A stretch of DNA of 58,144 bases, taken from positions 1 through 58,144 of the forward strand of contig NZ_KE386985.1 of the NCBI RefSeq assembly GCF_000429925.1. Direction: 5' to 3'. A program made the position numbers and the translations under genes. Each line of letters starts with the position of its first letter. Position 1 is the first letter of the stretch. Source of the stretch: Desulfatirhabdium butyrativorans DSM 18734. Its GTDB lineage: Bacteria > Desulfobacterota > Desulfobacteria > Desulfobacterales > Desulfatirhabdiaceae. The notes below the pieces were generated by a model that did not search any database, had not been told where the DNA came from, and worked only from the letters and a program-made list of their open reading frames with translations. Positions 1 to 8,166 of this stretch are shown here, piece after piece.

Positions 1-203
1 TTCCGAATTTTTCCATTTCGCCAAACTGGCTGAAAGGCCTTTTTACCGTGCGTCCAATGCAAGATTACCGCATGAAACAGTCGGGGGTTCGAAACGGAAT
101 TTCCCTGGTCCGTTTAGGTCTCAGAGTTACACTCATCTCTATAAAGTTGCTCGACCAACACCCGCCCTAGAGGTCTGTAGATAATACTACACTATCCATT
201 TTC
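1..203. other. Window edge, no assignable gene
   Basis: Two plus-strand frames are open from the window edge, one to a TAA at 182-184 and one to a TAG at 168-170. Either could be the 3' end of a gene lying outside the window. Neither translation resembles a family I recognise, so no product is assigned. It is also not recognisable as the CHASE2 sensor that often precedes cyclases like the next gene. Confidence 0.4.
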
Positions 204-1154
204 ATGCACGGGGGCGAGCAAGCCCTTGATCATGAGGGTTTAGGCGGAACGCTTGGCTTTCGAGCGGATTCCATTAAAAGGCTGATTGCAATCGTATTGG
301 CTGGGCCCTTCCTCATCGGAATTCTCGGTTATTTTTCGTTTCATCAAGCTTGGTGGATACCCGTTGTTCCGGCAATGATGGCTTGGGGCTTATCGGCAGG
401 GCTGACGCCGTCCATATTGCTCGGCATTGAAAAGCATCAACGGCAGCAAATCATGGGCCTATTTGCTGCACATGTATCCAGGGAATTTGCCGATGCCATC
501 AGGGAGCAGGCAGATTCTATCATACAGCAGGGCGCGATTGTTCCAAAACCATTGGATGCGACCATTCTTTTTATGGACATTACTGGATTTACTTCCATTG
601 CTGAAAAGCTTCATCCGGAAATATTGTTCCTCTGGCTGAATCGAATACTTTCACTGATGACCGAGCAAATTGTACAACATGAGGGCGTCGTTTGTAAATT
701 CATCGGGGATGCGATCATGGCTGCATTTGGCGCGCCCATTGCCCGAGGCTCATTCGAAGAAATTCAGATGGACGCCATCCATGCCGTAGATGCGGCTTTG
801 GCCATGCAATATCGGCTAATTCAACTCAATCATCAGAACAAAATCGATTTAATGCCACTGGCTACCATGCGTATTGGTATCTATACCGGGTCCGTTATTT
901 CGGGCAGCATTGGAACAACAAATCGAATGGAATACACGCTGATAGGCGATCCCGTGAACATCGCTTCCCGATTGGAAAGCTTTTCCAAAAATCGATATGT
1001 ACTCGATCCTTTGGTAACGCCCTGCAGAATCTGTATTGGCGAATCCACCAATGAGCTTGTTCACGACCATTTCCATATTCTGGCCATGGGTGAAATGTAT
1101 TTCAAAGGGAAGAACCTGCCTGTTCCTGTCTATCGGGTGATGGGTCGAAAATGA
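204..1154 (+). CDS. Membrane-anchored class III adenylate/guanylate cyclase, short N-terminus
   Basis: Predicted to make a cyclic nucleotide, probably cAMP, from NTP at the cytoplasmic face of the membrane. Residues about 23-75 form two hydrophobic segments. The class III catalytic domain fills about 115-310. Visible are the first metal site in ILFMDITGFTS, the second in KFIGDAIMAAFG (the Lys before FIGDA fits adenine recognition) and the transition-state Asn/Arg in DPVNIASRLES. Relatives usually carry a periplasmic CHASE2 sensor before the membrane helices; here only the last helices remain and an in-frame stop lies at 168-170. The gene may therefore be 5'-truncated or use another sensor. 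No clear ribosome binding site precedes ATG 204, so the start is uncertain. The next gene encodes a DUF928 protein. The cyclase call is firm; substrate and activity are inferred. Confidence 0.85.
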   Translation: MHGGEQALDHEGLGGTLGFRADSIKRLIAIVLAGPFLIGILGYFSFHQAWWIPVVPAMMAWGLSAGLTPSILLGIEKHQRQQIMGLFAAHVSREFADAIREQADSIIQQGAIVPKPLDATILFMDITGFTSIAEKLHPEILFLWLNRILSLMTEQIVQHEGVVCKFIGDAIMAAFGAPIARGSFEEIQMDAIHAVDAALAMQYRLIQLNHQNKIDLMPLATMRIGIYTGSVISGSIGTTNRMEYTLIGDPVNIASRLESFSKNRYVLDPLVTPCRICIGESTNELVHDHFHILAMGEMYFKGKNLPVPVYRVMGRK

Positions 1155-1228
1155 CTTTGGATGCAGAGGTCCGAATCAAGCAAGTTTTCGCTGACAGCCA
1201 AAATTGTTGAACTCGTAAATAGTCAAAA

Positions 1229-1355
1229 TTCGGACGGCTTTGTAAAAAGGCCGCAGACAAGGCGAGCAAATCCTGCGGAATGCGGCGTAGTTAACCTGCG
1301 CCGCAGCGACGAAGGATGCAGTGCAACGCAGTTGACTTTTAAAAAGTCGTCTGAA
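1229..1355. repeat. 127-bp repeat with imperfect terminal inverted repeats, copy 1
   Basis: The left end begins TTCGGACGGCTTTGTAAAA. The right end, read on the other strand, begins TTCAGACGACTTTTTAAAA, so the termini are an imperfect inverted pair. The inner part (AAGGCCGC, CAAGGCG, GCAAATCCTG) recurs in opposite orientation at 56108-56245. There is no coding capacity, so this looks like a miniature non-autonomous element. It fills most of the gap between the cyclase and the DUF928 gene. Confidence 0.7.
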
Positions 1356-1453
1356 TTGCGGTTAAATTCATCCACCGGCAAATGGGATCTGATTTTATAC
1401 GTTGTCTGTATGGTAAGGTGCAATCAGGAGATTACTGTAATGGGGAGGATGCA

Positions 1454-2179
1454 ATGAGCAGGAATAAGGTATCGTATTTCGGAATGATTTGGATCATGCT
1501 GATTTATTGTGGGATCTCGATGCAATCCGATGGATGGTGTCTGGAAGCATCCGAAGGCACGGACGGAAAGGCCGGTGTGCAGCAGGGACAACCGATATAT
1601 CGGCCGCCGTTGAGAGGAATGCCCTTCAGCCGGGAAGGAGGTGCAACAAGAGGGGATAAAGACTCGTTAGCCGTCATTACGGCCCTGGTTCCTGAACATA
1701 TCGGGCTGACGTCCATCGATATGCCGGTGCTCTATTGGCATGCGTCACGGGCTGTTGAGGTTCCCATAGAATTTGCCATCATAGATGACAACGCCATAGA
1801 GCCCCTTTACCAAGTGTCAATGAAACCACCGTTCGCCGCAGGGTATCATGCGGTTCGCCTTCAAGACGGCTTGTGCAAACTTGAACTTCATAAGGTATAC
1901 AAGTGGTTTATAGCCATGGTCGTGGATTCACAACATCGATCACGGGATATCGTGGTTAGCGGTGCAATCGAGCGGGTGAAGCTATCTGATCAGCTCAGAA
2001 GCCGGATTCAGCAGGCCTCACTCTTTGATCAGATTTCCATGTATGCGGATGCTGGTATATGGTTTGACGCTGTTGATTGCCTGAATCGTTTTGTTGAAGA
2101 ACAAAAAGGCAGCGCGACGGCATTGAAGCTTCGGGAAGACTTTTTCAGGCAGGTGGGGTTAACTCTCAAAACCGATTAA
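1454..2179 (+). CDS. Secreted DUF928-family protein
   Basis: 241 residues of unknown function. ATG 1454 is chosen because GGAGG (1444-1448) sits 5 bases upstream and the first 25 or so residues form a signal peptide (MSRNKVSYFGMIWIMLIYCG...). The mature part has the pattern I associate with DUF928: ALVPEHIGLTSIDMPVLYWH, then a beta-rich region with HAVRLQDG, YKWFIAMV and a V-SGAIERV stretch. This domain is known from cyanobacteria and some deltaproteobacteria, often near CHASE2/cyclase genes, which fits the neighbour upstream. Expected to be periplasmic or surface-exposed. Family assignment is moderately sure; no biochemical role is claimed. Confidence 0.7.
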   Translation: MSRNKVSYFGMIWIMLIYCGISMQSDGWCLEASEGTDGKAGVQQGQPIYRPPLRGMPFSREGGATRGDKDSLAVITALVPEHIGLTSIDMPVLYWHASRAVEVPIEFAIIDDNAIEPLYQVSMKPPFAAGYHAVRLQDGLCKLELHKVYKWFIAMVVDSQHRSRDIVVSGAIERVKLSDQLRSRIQQASLFDQISMYADAGIWFDAVDCLNRFVEEQKGSATALKLREDFFRQVGLTLKTD

Positions 2180-2236
2180 GTCCCCAGAAGAATGGTTGAT
2201 GGGGTGAAATGGAAATGCAGCAGCTTTGAAGAAATC

Positions 2237-2755
2237 ATGAAAACTGCCAGACGAATAACGCCGATTTTCTGTATTCTGTTTTCGCTGTCAAGTAGCCTTG
2301 CGATGTCAGGGGAAATCACCATTCCTATGTCCCCGAACGGAATTGCGATACCGAAGGGATATCGTGACTGGTGCGTGCTTTCCGTCTCGCATCGTACGGA
2401 CAATCACACGCTGCGAGTGATTCTTGGAAACGATGTGGCGATCCGGGCTGCCCGTGAAGGTCGAACGCGTCCATCCTGGCCGGACGGCTCGATCCTGGCA
2501 AAGCTGGTCTGGAAGGAGAGCATCCATCCGGACTGGCAGGCTGCCGTTGTTCCTGATGGATTTGTTCATGCGGAATTCATGGTGAAGGATGCGGCCCAAT
2601 ATGTGGCAACCGGCGGCTGGGGTTTTGCCAGATGGCTTGGCATGGAACTTAAGCCCTACGGCAAGGATGCCCAATTCGATCAGGAATGCTTCACGTGCCA
2701 TATTCCCGTGAAAGCAATGGACTATGTGTTTACAAAACCAGCGATTTTACCATGA
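2237..2755 (+). CDS. Cytochrome P460-like periplasmic heme protein
   Basis: 172 residues. ATG 2237 begins a signal peptide (MKTARRITPIFCILFSLSSS, cleavage near LAMS). The upstream ATG at 2192 would put 15 non-signal residues in front. The body has the cytochrome P460 pattern: a KGYRDWCVLSVSHRTDN segment, an RPSWPDGSILAKLVWK strand pair, and near the C-terminus a single CFTCH c-type heme motif followed by VKAMDYVFTKP. P460 proteins bind a c-type heme cross-linked to lysine and in some bacteria oxidise hydroxylamine or detoxify NO. The substrate here is unknown. The ribosome binding site is weak. It is probably a separate unit from the DUF928 gene (57-base gap). Confidence 0.75.
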   Translation: MKTARRITPIFCILFSLSSSLAMSGEITIPMSPNGIAIPKGYRDWCVLSVSHRTDNHTLRVILGNDVAIRAAREGRTRPSWPDGSILAKLVWKESIHPDWQAAVVPDGFVHAEFMVKDAAQYVATGGWGFARWLGMELKPYGKDAQFDQECFTCHIPVKAMDYVFTKPAILP

Positions 2756-2986
2756 AAACGGTATTACTTCAGGGAAAGCGCTCGCTCTTCAGACTTTCAA
2801 ACGTGTTGTGCGGAATTTTTAGAAGTGAATCGTCTTGGAAATATGCGGCGACAACATGCGGAAATTCTTCTTGATGAGACAGGAAAAGAAGAGTGGCGTG
2901 CGGAATAAAGAAGACGCTTTCGAAAAGCCGAAGAAATAGCTGGAAGGGAGCAAAAAATCGGTTTTTCGCAAGCGTCCATAATTGTT

Positions 2987-3060
2987 TGGCTGAGGGACAA
3001 GGATTCGAACCTTGGTTAACGGGGCCAGAACCCGTCGTCCTGCCGCTAGACGATCCCTCA
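2987..3060 (-). tRNA. tRNA-Gln(CUG)
   Basis: Minus-strand cloverleaf with encoded CCA. The acceptor stem is TGAGGGA paired with TCCCTCA, discriminator G, then CCA (complement of 2987-2989). The D stem is GTC/GAC. The anticodon stem ACGGG/CCCGT encloses loop TTCTGGC, giving anticodon CTG, which reads CAG (Gln). The T arm is CAAGG-TTCGAAT-CCTTG. Length is 74 with CCA. All four stems pair perfectly. Confidence 0.95.
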
Positions 3061-3331
3061 ATGAATGCCGTATTTTTACCTGAAAATGCCCCAAATCGTC
3101 AAGATAAAACTGAACCAAAACGTACGGACATACCATATTGATTCCGATTGATCGTTCAGGAAAAAGGTAGCGACTCCCGAAATCCCTATTGATCGCATGG
3201 AAAGAACACAGGGGGGATCGATTGAGACCAATATACTGGAATGAAATCATCCTCTCCGGAAGGATTGCTTCGAGATTATCCTGTTGAAGGATCATGCCGA
3301 AAAGAATGGCTGAGCGATCTCAAGGAAATCT

Positions 3332-3841
3332 TCATGTTACTGAAATCTTATCCCTGCCAAGAGCGCTATATCGTTCCCTGAGCTTTTCATTCACGAGAGG
3401 CGGGACCATGTCGGAGACATCACCGCCGAAACAGGCGGCCTGCTTGATGATAGAAGAACTTGTGAATATCCATCGCAATCCGGTCATCAGAAAAACCGTC
3501 TGAATTTCCCGATTGAGCTTCCGGTTCATCAGGGCCATCTGAAATTCGTATTCAAAATCCGATACCGCGCGCATACCGCGAAGAATGGCGCTGGCCCCTT
3601 TCTTTTCCGCATAATCCACCAGAAGCCCATTATACGCTTCAACCTCTACCTGCGGAAAATTCTGAAGGCTGTTTTGAAGAAAAATCTGACGTTCTTCCAC
3701 ATTGAATAGATATTGTTTGGTCGGATTATACAGGATGGCGACAATGATTTGATCAAACAATACCAATCCCCTCTCGATAATATCCAAATGACCGTAGGTA
3801 ACCGGATCAAAAGAGCCGGGATAGATTGCGATTCGTTTCAT
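3332..3841 (-). CDS. coaD: Phosphopantetheine adenylyltransferase
   Basis: Transfers AMP from ATP to 4'-phosphopantetheine to give dephospho-CoA, the penultimate CoA step, in the cytosol. 169 residues, normal for the family (about 160-165). The start is placed at MKRIAIYPGSFDP, the conserved N-terminus; upstream in-frame codons lack family similarity. The nucleotidyltransferase motif appears as GSFDPVTYGHLDII (T/HxGH), and the C-terminal signature as FTSSSIIKQAA with GGDVSDMVP. It lies 32 bases downstream of rsmD on the same strand, a common bacterial pairing. The ribosome binding site before 3841 is weak. Confidence 0.95.
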   Translation of the reverse strand: MKRIAIYPGSFDPVTYGHLDIIERGLVLFDQIIVAILYNPTKQYLFNVEERQIFLQNSLQNFPQVEVEAYNGLLVDYAEKKGASAILRGMRAVSDFEYEFQMALMNRKLNREIQTVFLMTGLRWIFTSSSIIKQAACFGGDVSDMVPPLVNEKLRERYSALGRDKISVT

Positions 3842-3873
3842 TCGGCAAAATCCATAGATAAAATACAAAGGGG

Positions 3874-4464
3874 TCAACCAGGCTGTTGCTGACCCGATTC
3901 AAGCCAACAGTAGAAGCTTACTTTCGTATGTCCATAGGTGCGCACATCTTCCAGAATCAAGTTTTCGAAATGATCCGGTAACGATTCCGAGGATGCATGT
4001 TCAGCGACAACTCTTGCATAATCCGCCAATTTGTTTTCAATGATGAGATTCGCCAACGCTGGTTCGAGTAAGCCTTTTCGATATGGTGGATCGAGAAACA
4101 CCAGGTTGAACCTGACTGGAATACGTCCCAAGCAGCGCAGGTTCTCGATAATGTTCCAGCGGATGATGGTGGATTTTCCCTCGAAGCCGCAGGAAGCAAT
4201 GTTCCGACGGATTTGGGCAATGGCTTCCTGGGAATGATCGATGATGGCGGCAAACGATGCGCCTCTGCTCAATGCCTCAATAGCCATTGCACCCGTTCCG
4301 GAAAATAAATCCAGAACGGTTAGCTGCTGAAAATCCGGGCCAAGGATATTGAAAATGGCTTCTTTCACCCGGTCGGCAGTCGGGCGTGTTTTCATGCCTT
4401 TCGGTGCCAGAAGCCTTTTTCCCTTTCGTTCGCCAGCAATCACCCGCATGTTCGATTGGATCAT
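3874..4464 (-). CDS. rsmD: 16S rRNA (guanine966-N2)-methyltransferase RsmD
   Basis: SAM-dependent methylation of G966 of 16S rRNA. The family N-terminus MRVIAGERKGKRL, the SAM-binding LDLFSGTGAMAIEALSRGA, and the catalytic VFLDPPY motif are all present. Two starts are possible. ATG 4464 overlaps the hypB stop as ATGA, suggesting translational coupling and giving 196 residues. ATG 4449 begins exactly at the family N-terminus (191 residues). I list 4464, but 4449 is nearly as likely. The gene is sandwiched between hypB and coaD. Confidence 0.93.
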   Translation of the reverse strand: MIQSNMRVIAGERKGKRLLAPKGMKTRPTADRVKEAIFNILGPDFQQLTVLDLFSGTGAMAIEALSRGASFAAIIDHSQEAIAQIRRNIASCGFEGKSTIIRWNIIENLRCLGRIPVRFNLVFLDPPYRKGLLEPALANLIIENKLADYARVVAEHASSESLPDHFENLILEDVRTYGHTKVSFYCWLESGQQQPG

Positions 4465-5129
4465 CCCCCTATTTTTCGGCGAATACCATTTCGGAGCCAA
4501 TCAAGCCAACCCTCGAAGCCTGCTTCACTCTTGGCAGAAAGCTCGAAAATGGGCATTCCGCCATGAACCTGATGAATGTAATCGATTGCGGCATTACGAT
4601 CGTAATCCAGATAAGGCAACAGATCGATCTTGTTCAGCACGGCAACATCACAAACCCGGAACATGAGCGGGTACTTTACCGGTTTGTCCTCCCCTTCGGT
4701 GACGCTGAGAACAACGACCTTGGCATCCTCACCAATGTCGAATTCTGCCGGACAGACCAGGTTGCCGACATTTTCGATGATCAGCAAATCGAGCTGGTCC
4801 AGGTCGAATCGATCGATGGCACTGGCCACAACATGTGCGGCCAGATGGCAATCTCCTCCGAACTCGTCCGTATTTACCTGAACGACAGGGGCGCCGCTTC
4901 GCGCAAGCCTTTCGGCGTCATGCGTCGTGCTGACATCGCCGACAACCACACCAGCGCGAAACTCCGGCGCGAGTCGAGTGAGCGTCTTTTCAAGCAGGGT
5001 CGTCTTTCCTGAGCCTGGTGAGCTCATGACATTGATGGCAAACACGCAATGCCGTGAAAAGCGATCCCGATTCTGGTTGGCAACGGTTAGATTGGCATCG
5101 AGAACTTTCTTGACGACTTGAATTTCCAT
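4461..5129 (-). CDS. hypB: Hydrogenase nickel incorporation GTPase HypB
   Basis: 222-residue GTPase that delivers nickel to [NiFe]-hydrogenase together with HypA. Visible are the P-loop (MSSPGSGKTTLL), a metal-site region with GGDCHLAAHV, and the G-domain motif LNKIDLLPY. The N-terminal CxxCGC and the His-rich nickel-storage stretch of some HypB proteins are absent, so this is the short form. It lies downstream of hypA and overlaps rsmD by 4 bases. No hydrogenase structural genes or hypCDEF are in this window, so its clients lie elsewhere. Confidence 0.95.
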   Translation of the reverse strand: MEIQVVKKVLDANLTVANQNRDRFSRHCVFAINVMSSPGSGKTTLLEKTLTRLAPEFRAGVVVGDVSTTHDAERLARSGAPVVQVNTDEFGGDCHLAAHVVASAIDRFDLDQLDLLIIENVGNLVCPAEFDIGEDAKVVVLSVTEGEDKPVKYPLMFRVCDVAVLNKIDLLPYLDYDRNAAIDYIHQVHGGMPIFELSAKSEAGFEGWLDWLRNGIRRKIGG

Positions 5130-5187
5130 GATTTACACGTTCCTTAACATGCTGATAAACGATGACCAGTTGATATGGATTTCTGTT

Positions 5188-5535
5188 TCAGGTGGCAATT
5201 TCGATGGATACGATATCGAGCTCCTGGCCTGAAATGAGCTCGATATCACCGCTCTGGCAGGATTCACACCGAAATGCAGGGCCGCTCAGGGTCCACTGAT
5301 GGTTACAGGATTTACATCTGGCAACAACAGGCACTTCATCGATGCATAGGGTTGCCCCTTCAACATCGGTATCTTTGGAGGCCACCTCGAAACAGAAATT
5401 CAGATTTTCAGGGATCACAGCGGACATTTTTCCTACGCGAATCCGGATGGTTTCCACCTGGACCGGTTTCATCTCCGCGGGGATGGAAGCCGCTGCGATT
5501 TCGATGATCTGAAGGGCAATGCCCATTTCGTGCAT
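5188..5535 (-). CDS. hypA: Hydrogenase nickel metallochaperone HypA
   Basis: 115 residues. The N-terminal MHEMGIA carries the conserved His2/Glu3 nickel ligands. The zinc site is two Cys pairs, CKSC and CESC, around residues 74-94. HypA hands nickel to the hydrogenase large subunit with HypB. It is separated from hypB by about 58 bases on the same strand, so the two likely form an operon with rsmD and coaD. Confidence 0.95.
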   Translation of the reverse strand: MHEMGIALQIIEIAAASIPAEMKPVQVETIRIRVGKMSAVIPENLNFCFEVASKDTDVEGATLCIDEVPVVARCKSCNHQWTLSGPAFRCESCQSGDIELISGQELDIVSIEIAT

Positions 5536-5894
5536 GATTGATTACTTCCAAAAAATGGTCATGGAGCGCTGCTCCACCCCCGGAGATGAAAATCCGGCTG
5601 TCATTTCCATGAAAGACACGGATCGTCAATCCGGCTAAATCCTGAATCCCATCGTTTTGCGACAGTTGGCCTATGAGCGGTTCTGGACCCCGGCTTCTGC
5701 CGGGGTGACGGGCCTATACTGCTGACAGCCGCCCCCTTTTTCCCCAAAAAATGAACGGCTCTTTGTTGCAGTGGCTGAACGAAAAGAAAATGTCTGTGGA
5801 ACCTGGACCAGTGGAAGATAAATTTTCATATGGAAAGAAAATTATGCCGACTGGCGATAGCGAGGTGCTTTAGACATGGGAACCCGTTCAGGCG
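5536..5894. other. Intergenic region between sucD and hypA, one hairpin
   Basis: No gene is seen. The only structure is a short palindrome at 5688-5705 (CCCCGGC-TTCT-GCCGGGG) followed by GTGACGG. It matches the core of the palindromic repeats found at 16321, 32127 and 35782. It lies between the 3' end of sucD (stop near 5895) and the start of hypA (5535) and could influence 3'-end formation of the sucD transcript. Confidence 0.5.
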
Positions 5895-6770
5895 CTATTT
5901 GCCGAATACCCCGGCGCAAAATTCACCGAATGTTCCCAGATTTTCGCAGACGTGAACCCCGCAGGCCCGCATGGCCGCCATTTTCGCCTGGCCTGTGCCA
6001 GAACTGCCGCTGATAATGGCACCTGCATGCCCCATTCGGCGGCCAGGAGGTGCGGTAAGGCCTGCGATGAATCCGACAACCGGCTTCGTGACCTGCTTCT
6101 GGATAAATTCGGAAGCCTCTTCTTCTGCAGAGCCGCCAATTTCGCCCACCATCACGATCCCTTTGGTTTCCGGATCCTGCTGGAAGGCGGCGAGACAATC
6201 GATAAAATTGGTGCCATTGATGGGGTCGCCGCCGATTCCGATGCAGGTTGTCTGGCCGATTCCCTGAAGAGTCAATTGGTGAACCACTTCGTAGGTCAAA
6301 GTGCCGGATCGGGAGACGACGCCGATCGGGCCCCCAGGCTTGTGAATCGGCCCCGGCATGATGCCGATTTTGCAGGCGCCGGGTGTAATGATTCCCGGGC
6401 AATTGGGGCCGATCAACCTGCAGGTTTTGGTTTTCAGATAATTCTTTACCCGAATCATGTCCAGAACCGGGATTCCCTCCGTAATGGCAACGATCAAGGA
6501 AACGCCCCCGTCTGCAGCTTCCATGATGGCGTCTGCTGCAAAAGGCGGCGGAACGAAAATCATGCTGCAGTTGGCGTCTGTTGCTTTTACGGCATCCGCA
6601 ACGGTGTTGAACACCGGGATGCCATCCATGTTCTGACCAGCTTTGCCGGGTGTGACGCCTGCCACGACCCGGGTGCCATAAGCCACACATTGACGCGTAT
6701 GAAACTGACCCTCTTTGCCGGTAATCCCCTGCACCAGAAGTCGGGTGGAAGAATCGACGAATATGCTCAC
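5895..6770 (-). CDS. sucD: Succinate-CoA ligase, alpha subunit
   Basis: 291 residues. With SucC it interconverts succinyl-CoA and succinate with substrate-level NTP formation. CoA-binding motifs include [15 protein letters not shown] and [11 protein letters not shown]. The phosphohistidine is in [10 protein letters not shown] near the C-terminus. It lies 65 bases downstream of sucC and ends the methylmalonyl-CoA gene block, where it would connect the mutase product succinyl-CoA to succinate. Length is normal. Confidence 0.96.
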   Translation of the reverse strand: MSIFVDSSTRLLVQGITGKEGQFHTRQCVAYGTRVVAGVTPGKAGQNMDGIPVFNTVADAVKATDANCSMIFVPPPFAADAIMEAADGGVSLIVAITEGIPVLDMIRVKNYLKTKTCRLIGPNCPGIITPGACKIGIMPGPIHKPGGPIGVVSRSGTLTYEVVHQLTLQGIGQTTCIGIGGDPINGTNFIDCLAAFQQDPETKGIVMVGEIGGSAEEEASEFIQKQVTKPVVGFIAGLTAPPGRRMGHAGAIISGSSGTGQAKMAAMRACGVHVCENLGTFGEFCAGVFGK

Positions 6771-6835
6771 AGTGTTCCCTCACAGACTTGGAATATCAAC
6801 GTTGAATGCATTGGGGGATGCGGGTACACCCGGTT

Positions 6836-7999
6836 TCACCCCCTGACAATTTGGGCGACCTTCTGGGCGGCATCCTTCAAATCGACGGCTGTAATGAGAT
6901 TGAGGCCGGAAGATTTGAGAATTTCCCTGCCTTTTTCGACGTTCGTGCCTTCCATGCGTACCACAACGGGCACTTGAATCCCGGTTTTCTTGGCCGCCTG
7001 GACAACCCCTTCCGCAAGAATATCGCATCTCAGAATGCCACCGAAAATGTTGATCAGGATACCCTTGACGTTTTTATCGCTTAGAATGATTCGGAACCCG
7101 TTTTCCACCATCTCGGCACTGGCGCCGCCGCCGACATCGAGAAAATTGGCAGGGCTTGCCCCGGCCTGCTGGATGATGTCCATGGTTGCCATCGCAAGTC
7201 CTGCGCCATTGACCATATTGCCGACGTTGCCGTCGAGGTTGATATAATTGAGATTGTATTTGGATGCTTCGACCTCGAGCGGATGTTCCTCGTCCGTATC
7301 GCGGAGGGAAACGACGTCCGTATGGCGGAACAGGGCGTTGTCGTCGAAGTTGACTTTTGCATCCAGGGCAACGATGGTTTTTTCGGCGGTGATGACAAGC
7401 GGGTTGATTTCGACAAGCGAGCAGTCATATTCCATGAAAAGTCGATAGAGTCGATTCAGAATCGCCGAAAACGATTTGATGAGATCCGGCGAAAGACCGA
7501 GACCGAAGGAGACTTTTCGGCAATGATAGGGTTGAATGCCGATCAACGGGTCAACGAACACCTTGATGATTTTCTCGGGTTGTTCCGCAGCGACTGCCTC
7601 TATATCCATGCCGCCTGCTTCGCTGGCAATGATGGCCACCATCGCCGAAGATCGATCCGGCACAAGACTCAAATAGAGCTCTTTTTCAATGTTCAGGCCC
7701 TGTTCGATCAGCAGCTTTTTCACTGTTTTGCCGGCAGTACCTGTCTGATGGGTCACGAGGGTCATGCCAAGCATGCTTTCAGAGAGCCGCTTGACTTCAT
7801 CTTTTGAGGAGGCCAGCTTTACCCCGCCTCCCTTTCCTCTGCCGCCGGCATGAATCTGGGCCTTGACAACGACGGGATAGGCACCCAGACGATCGGCGGC
7901 TGCCAGCGCATCTTCAACCGAAAAGGCCGGGCCTCCTTCAGGCACAGGAATCTGGTATTTGCGAAACAATTCCTTGGCCTGGTATTCATGAATTTTCAT
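6836..7999 (-). CDS. sucC: Succinate-CoA ligase, beta subunit
   Basis: 387 residues with the conserved start MKIHEYQAKELFRKYQIPVP, preceded on its strand by GGGAG at good spacing. This supports 7999 rather than upstream ATGs. ATP-grasp features: HAGGRGKGGGVKLA near residue 55, LVEINPLV, ALDAKVNFDDN, and the C-terminal CoA-ligase portion with GNVGNMVNGAGLAMATMD and GGGA. It is followed by sucD, and the pair completes propionyl-CoA to succinate conversion. Confidence 0.96.
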   Translation of the reverse strand: MKIHEYQAKELFRKYQIPVPEGGPAFSVEDALAAADRLGAYPVVVKAQIHAGGRGKGGGVKLASSKDEVKRLSESMLGMTLVTHQTGTAGKTVKKLLIEQGLNIEKELYLSLVPDRSSAMVAIIASEAGGMDIEAVAAEQPEKIIKVFVDPLIGIQPYHCRKVSFGLGLSPDLIKSFSAILNRLYRLFMEYDCSLVEINPLVITAEKTIVALDAKVNFDDNALFRHTDVVSLRDTDEEHPLEVEASKYNLNYINLDGNVGNMVNGAGLAMATMDIIQQAGASPANFLDVGGGASAEMVENGFRIILSDKNVKGILINIFGGILRCDILAEGVVQAAKKTGIQVPVVVRMEGTNVEKGREILKSSGLNLITAVDLKDAAQKVAQIVRG

Positions 8000-8166
8000 C
8001 CTTGAACTCCCTCTTGCGCCCTTTGATGCTGTTGCCCTATTGGATGGCCGGAGCATAAAAAGCGCGAAAATGTTGGGCAGATACGCCCTCATCTTTGCTG
8101 TTCGCATGTACCTGCGCCGAAGGTTTCATGGACCGCTTGCGGCGCAGGGAATCAGAAAAGAAAATG

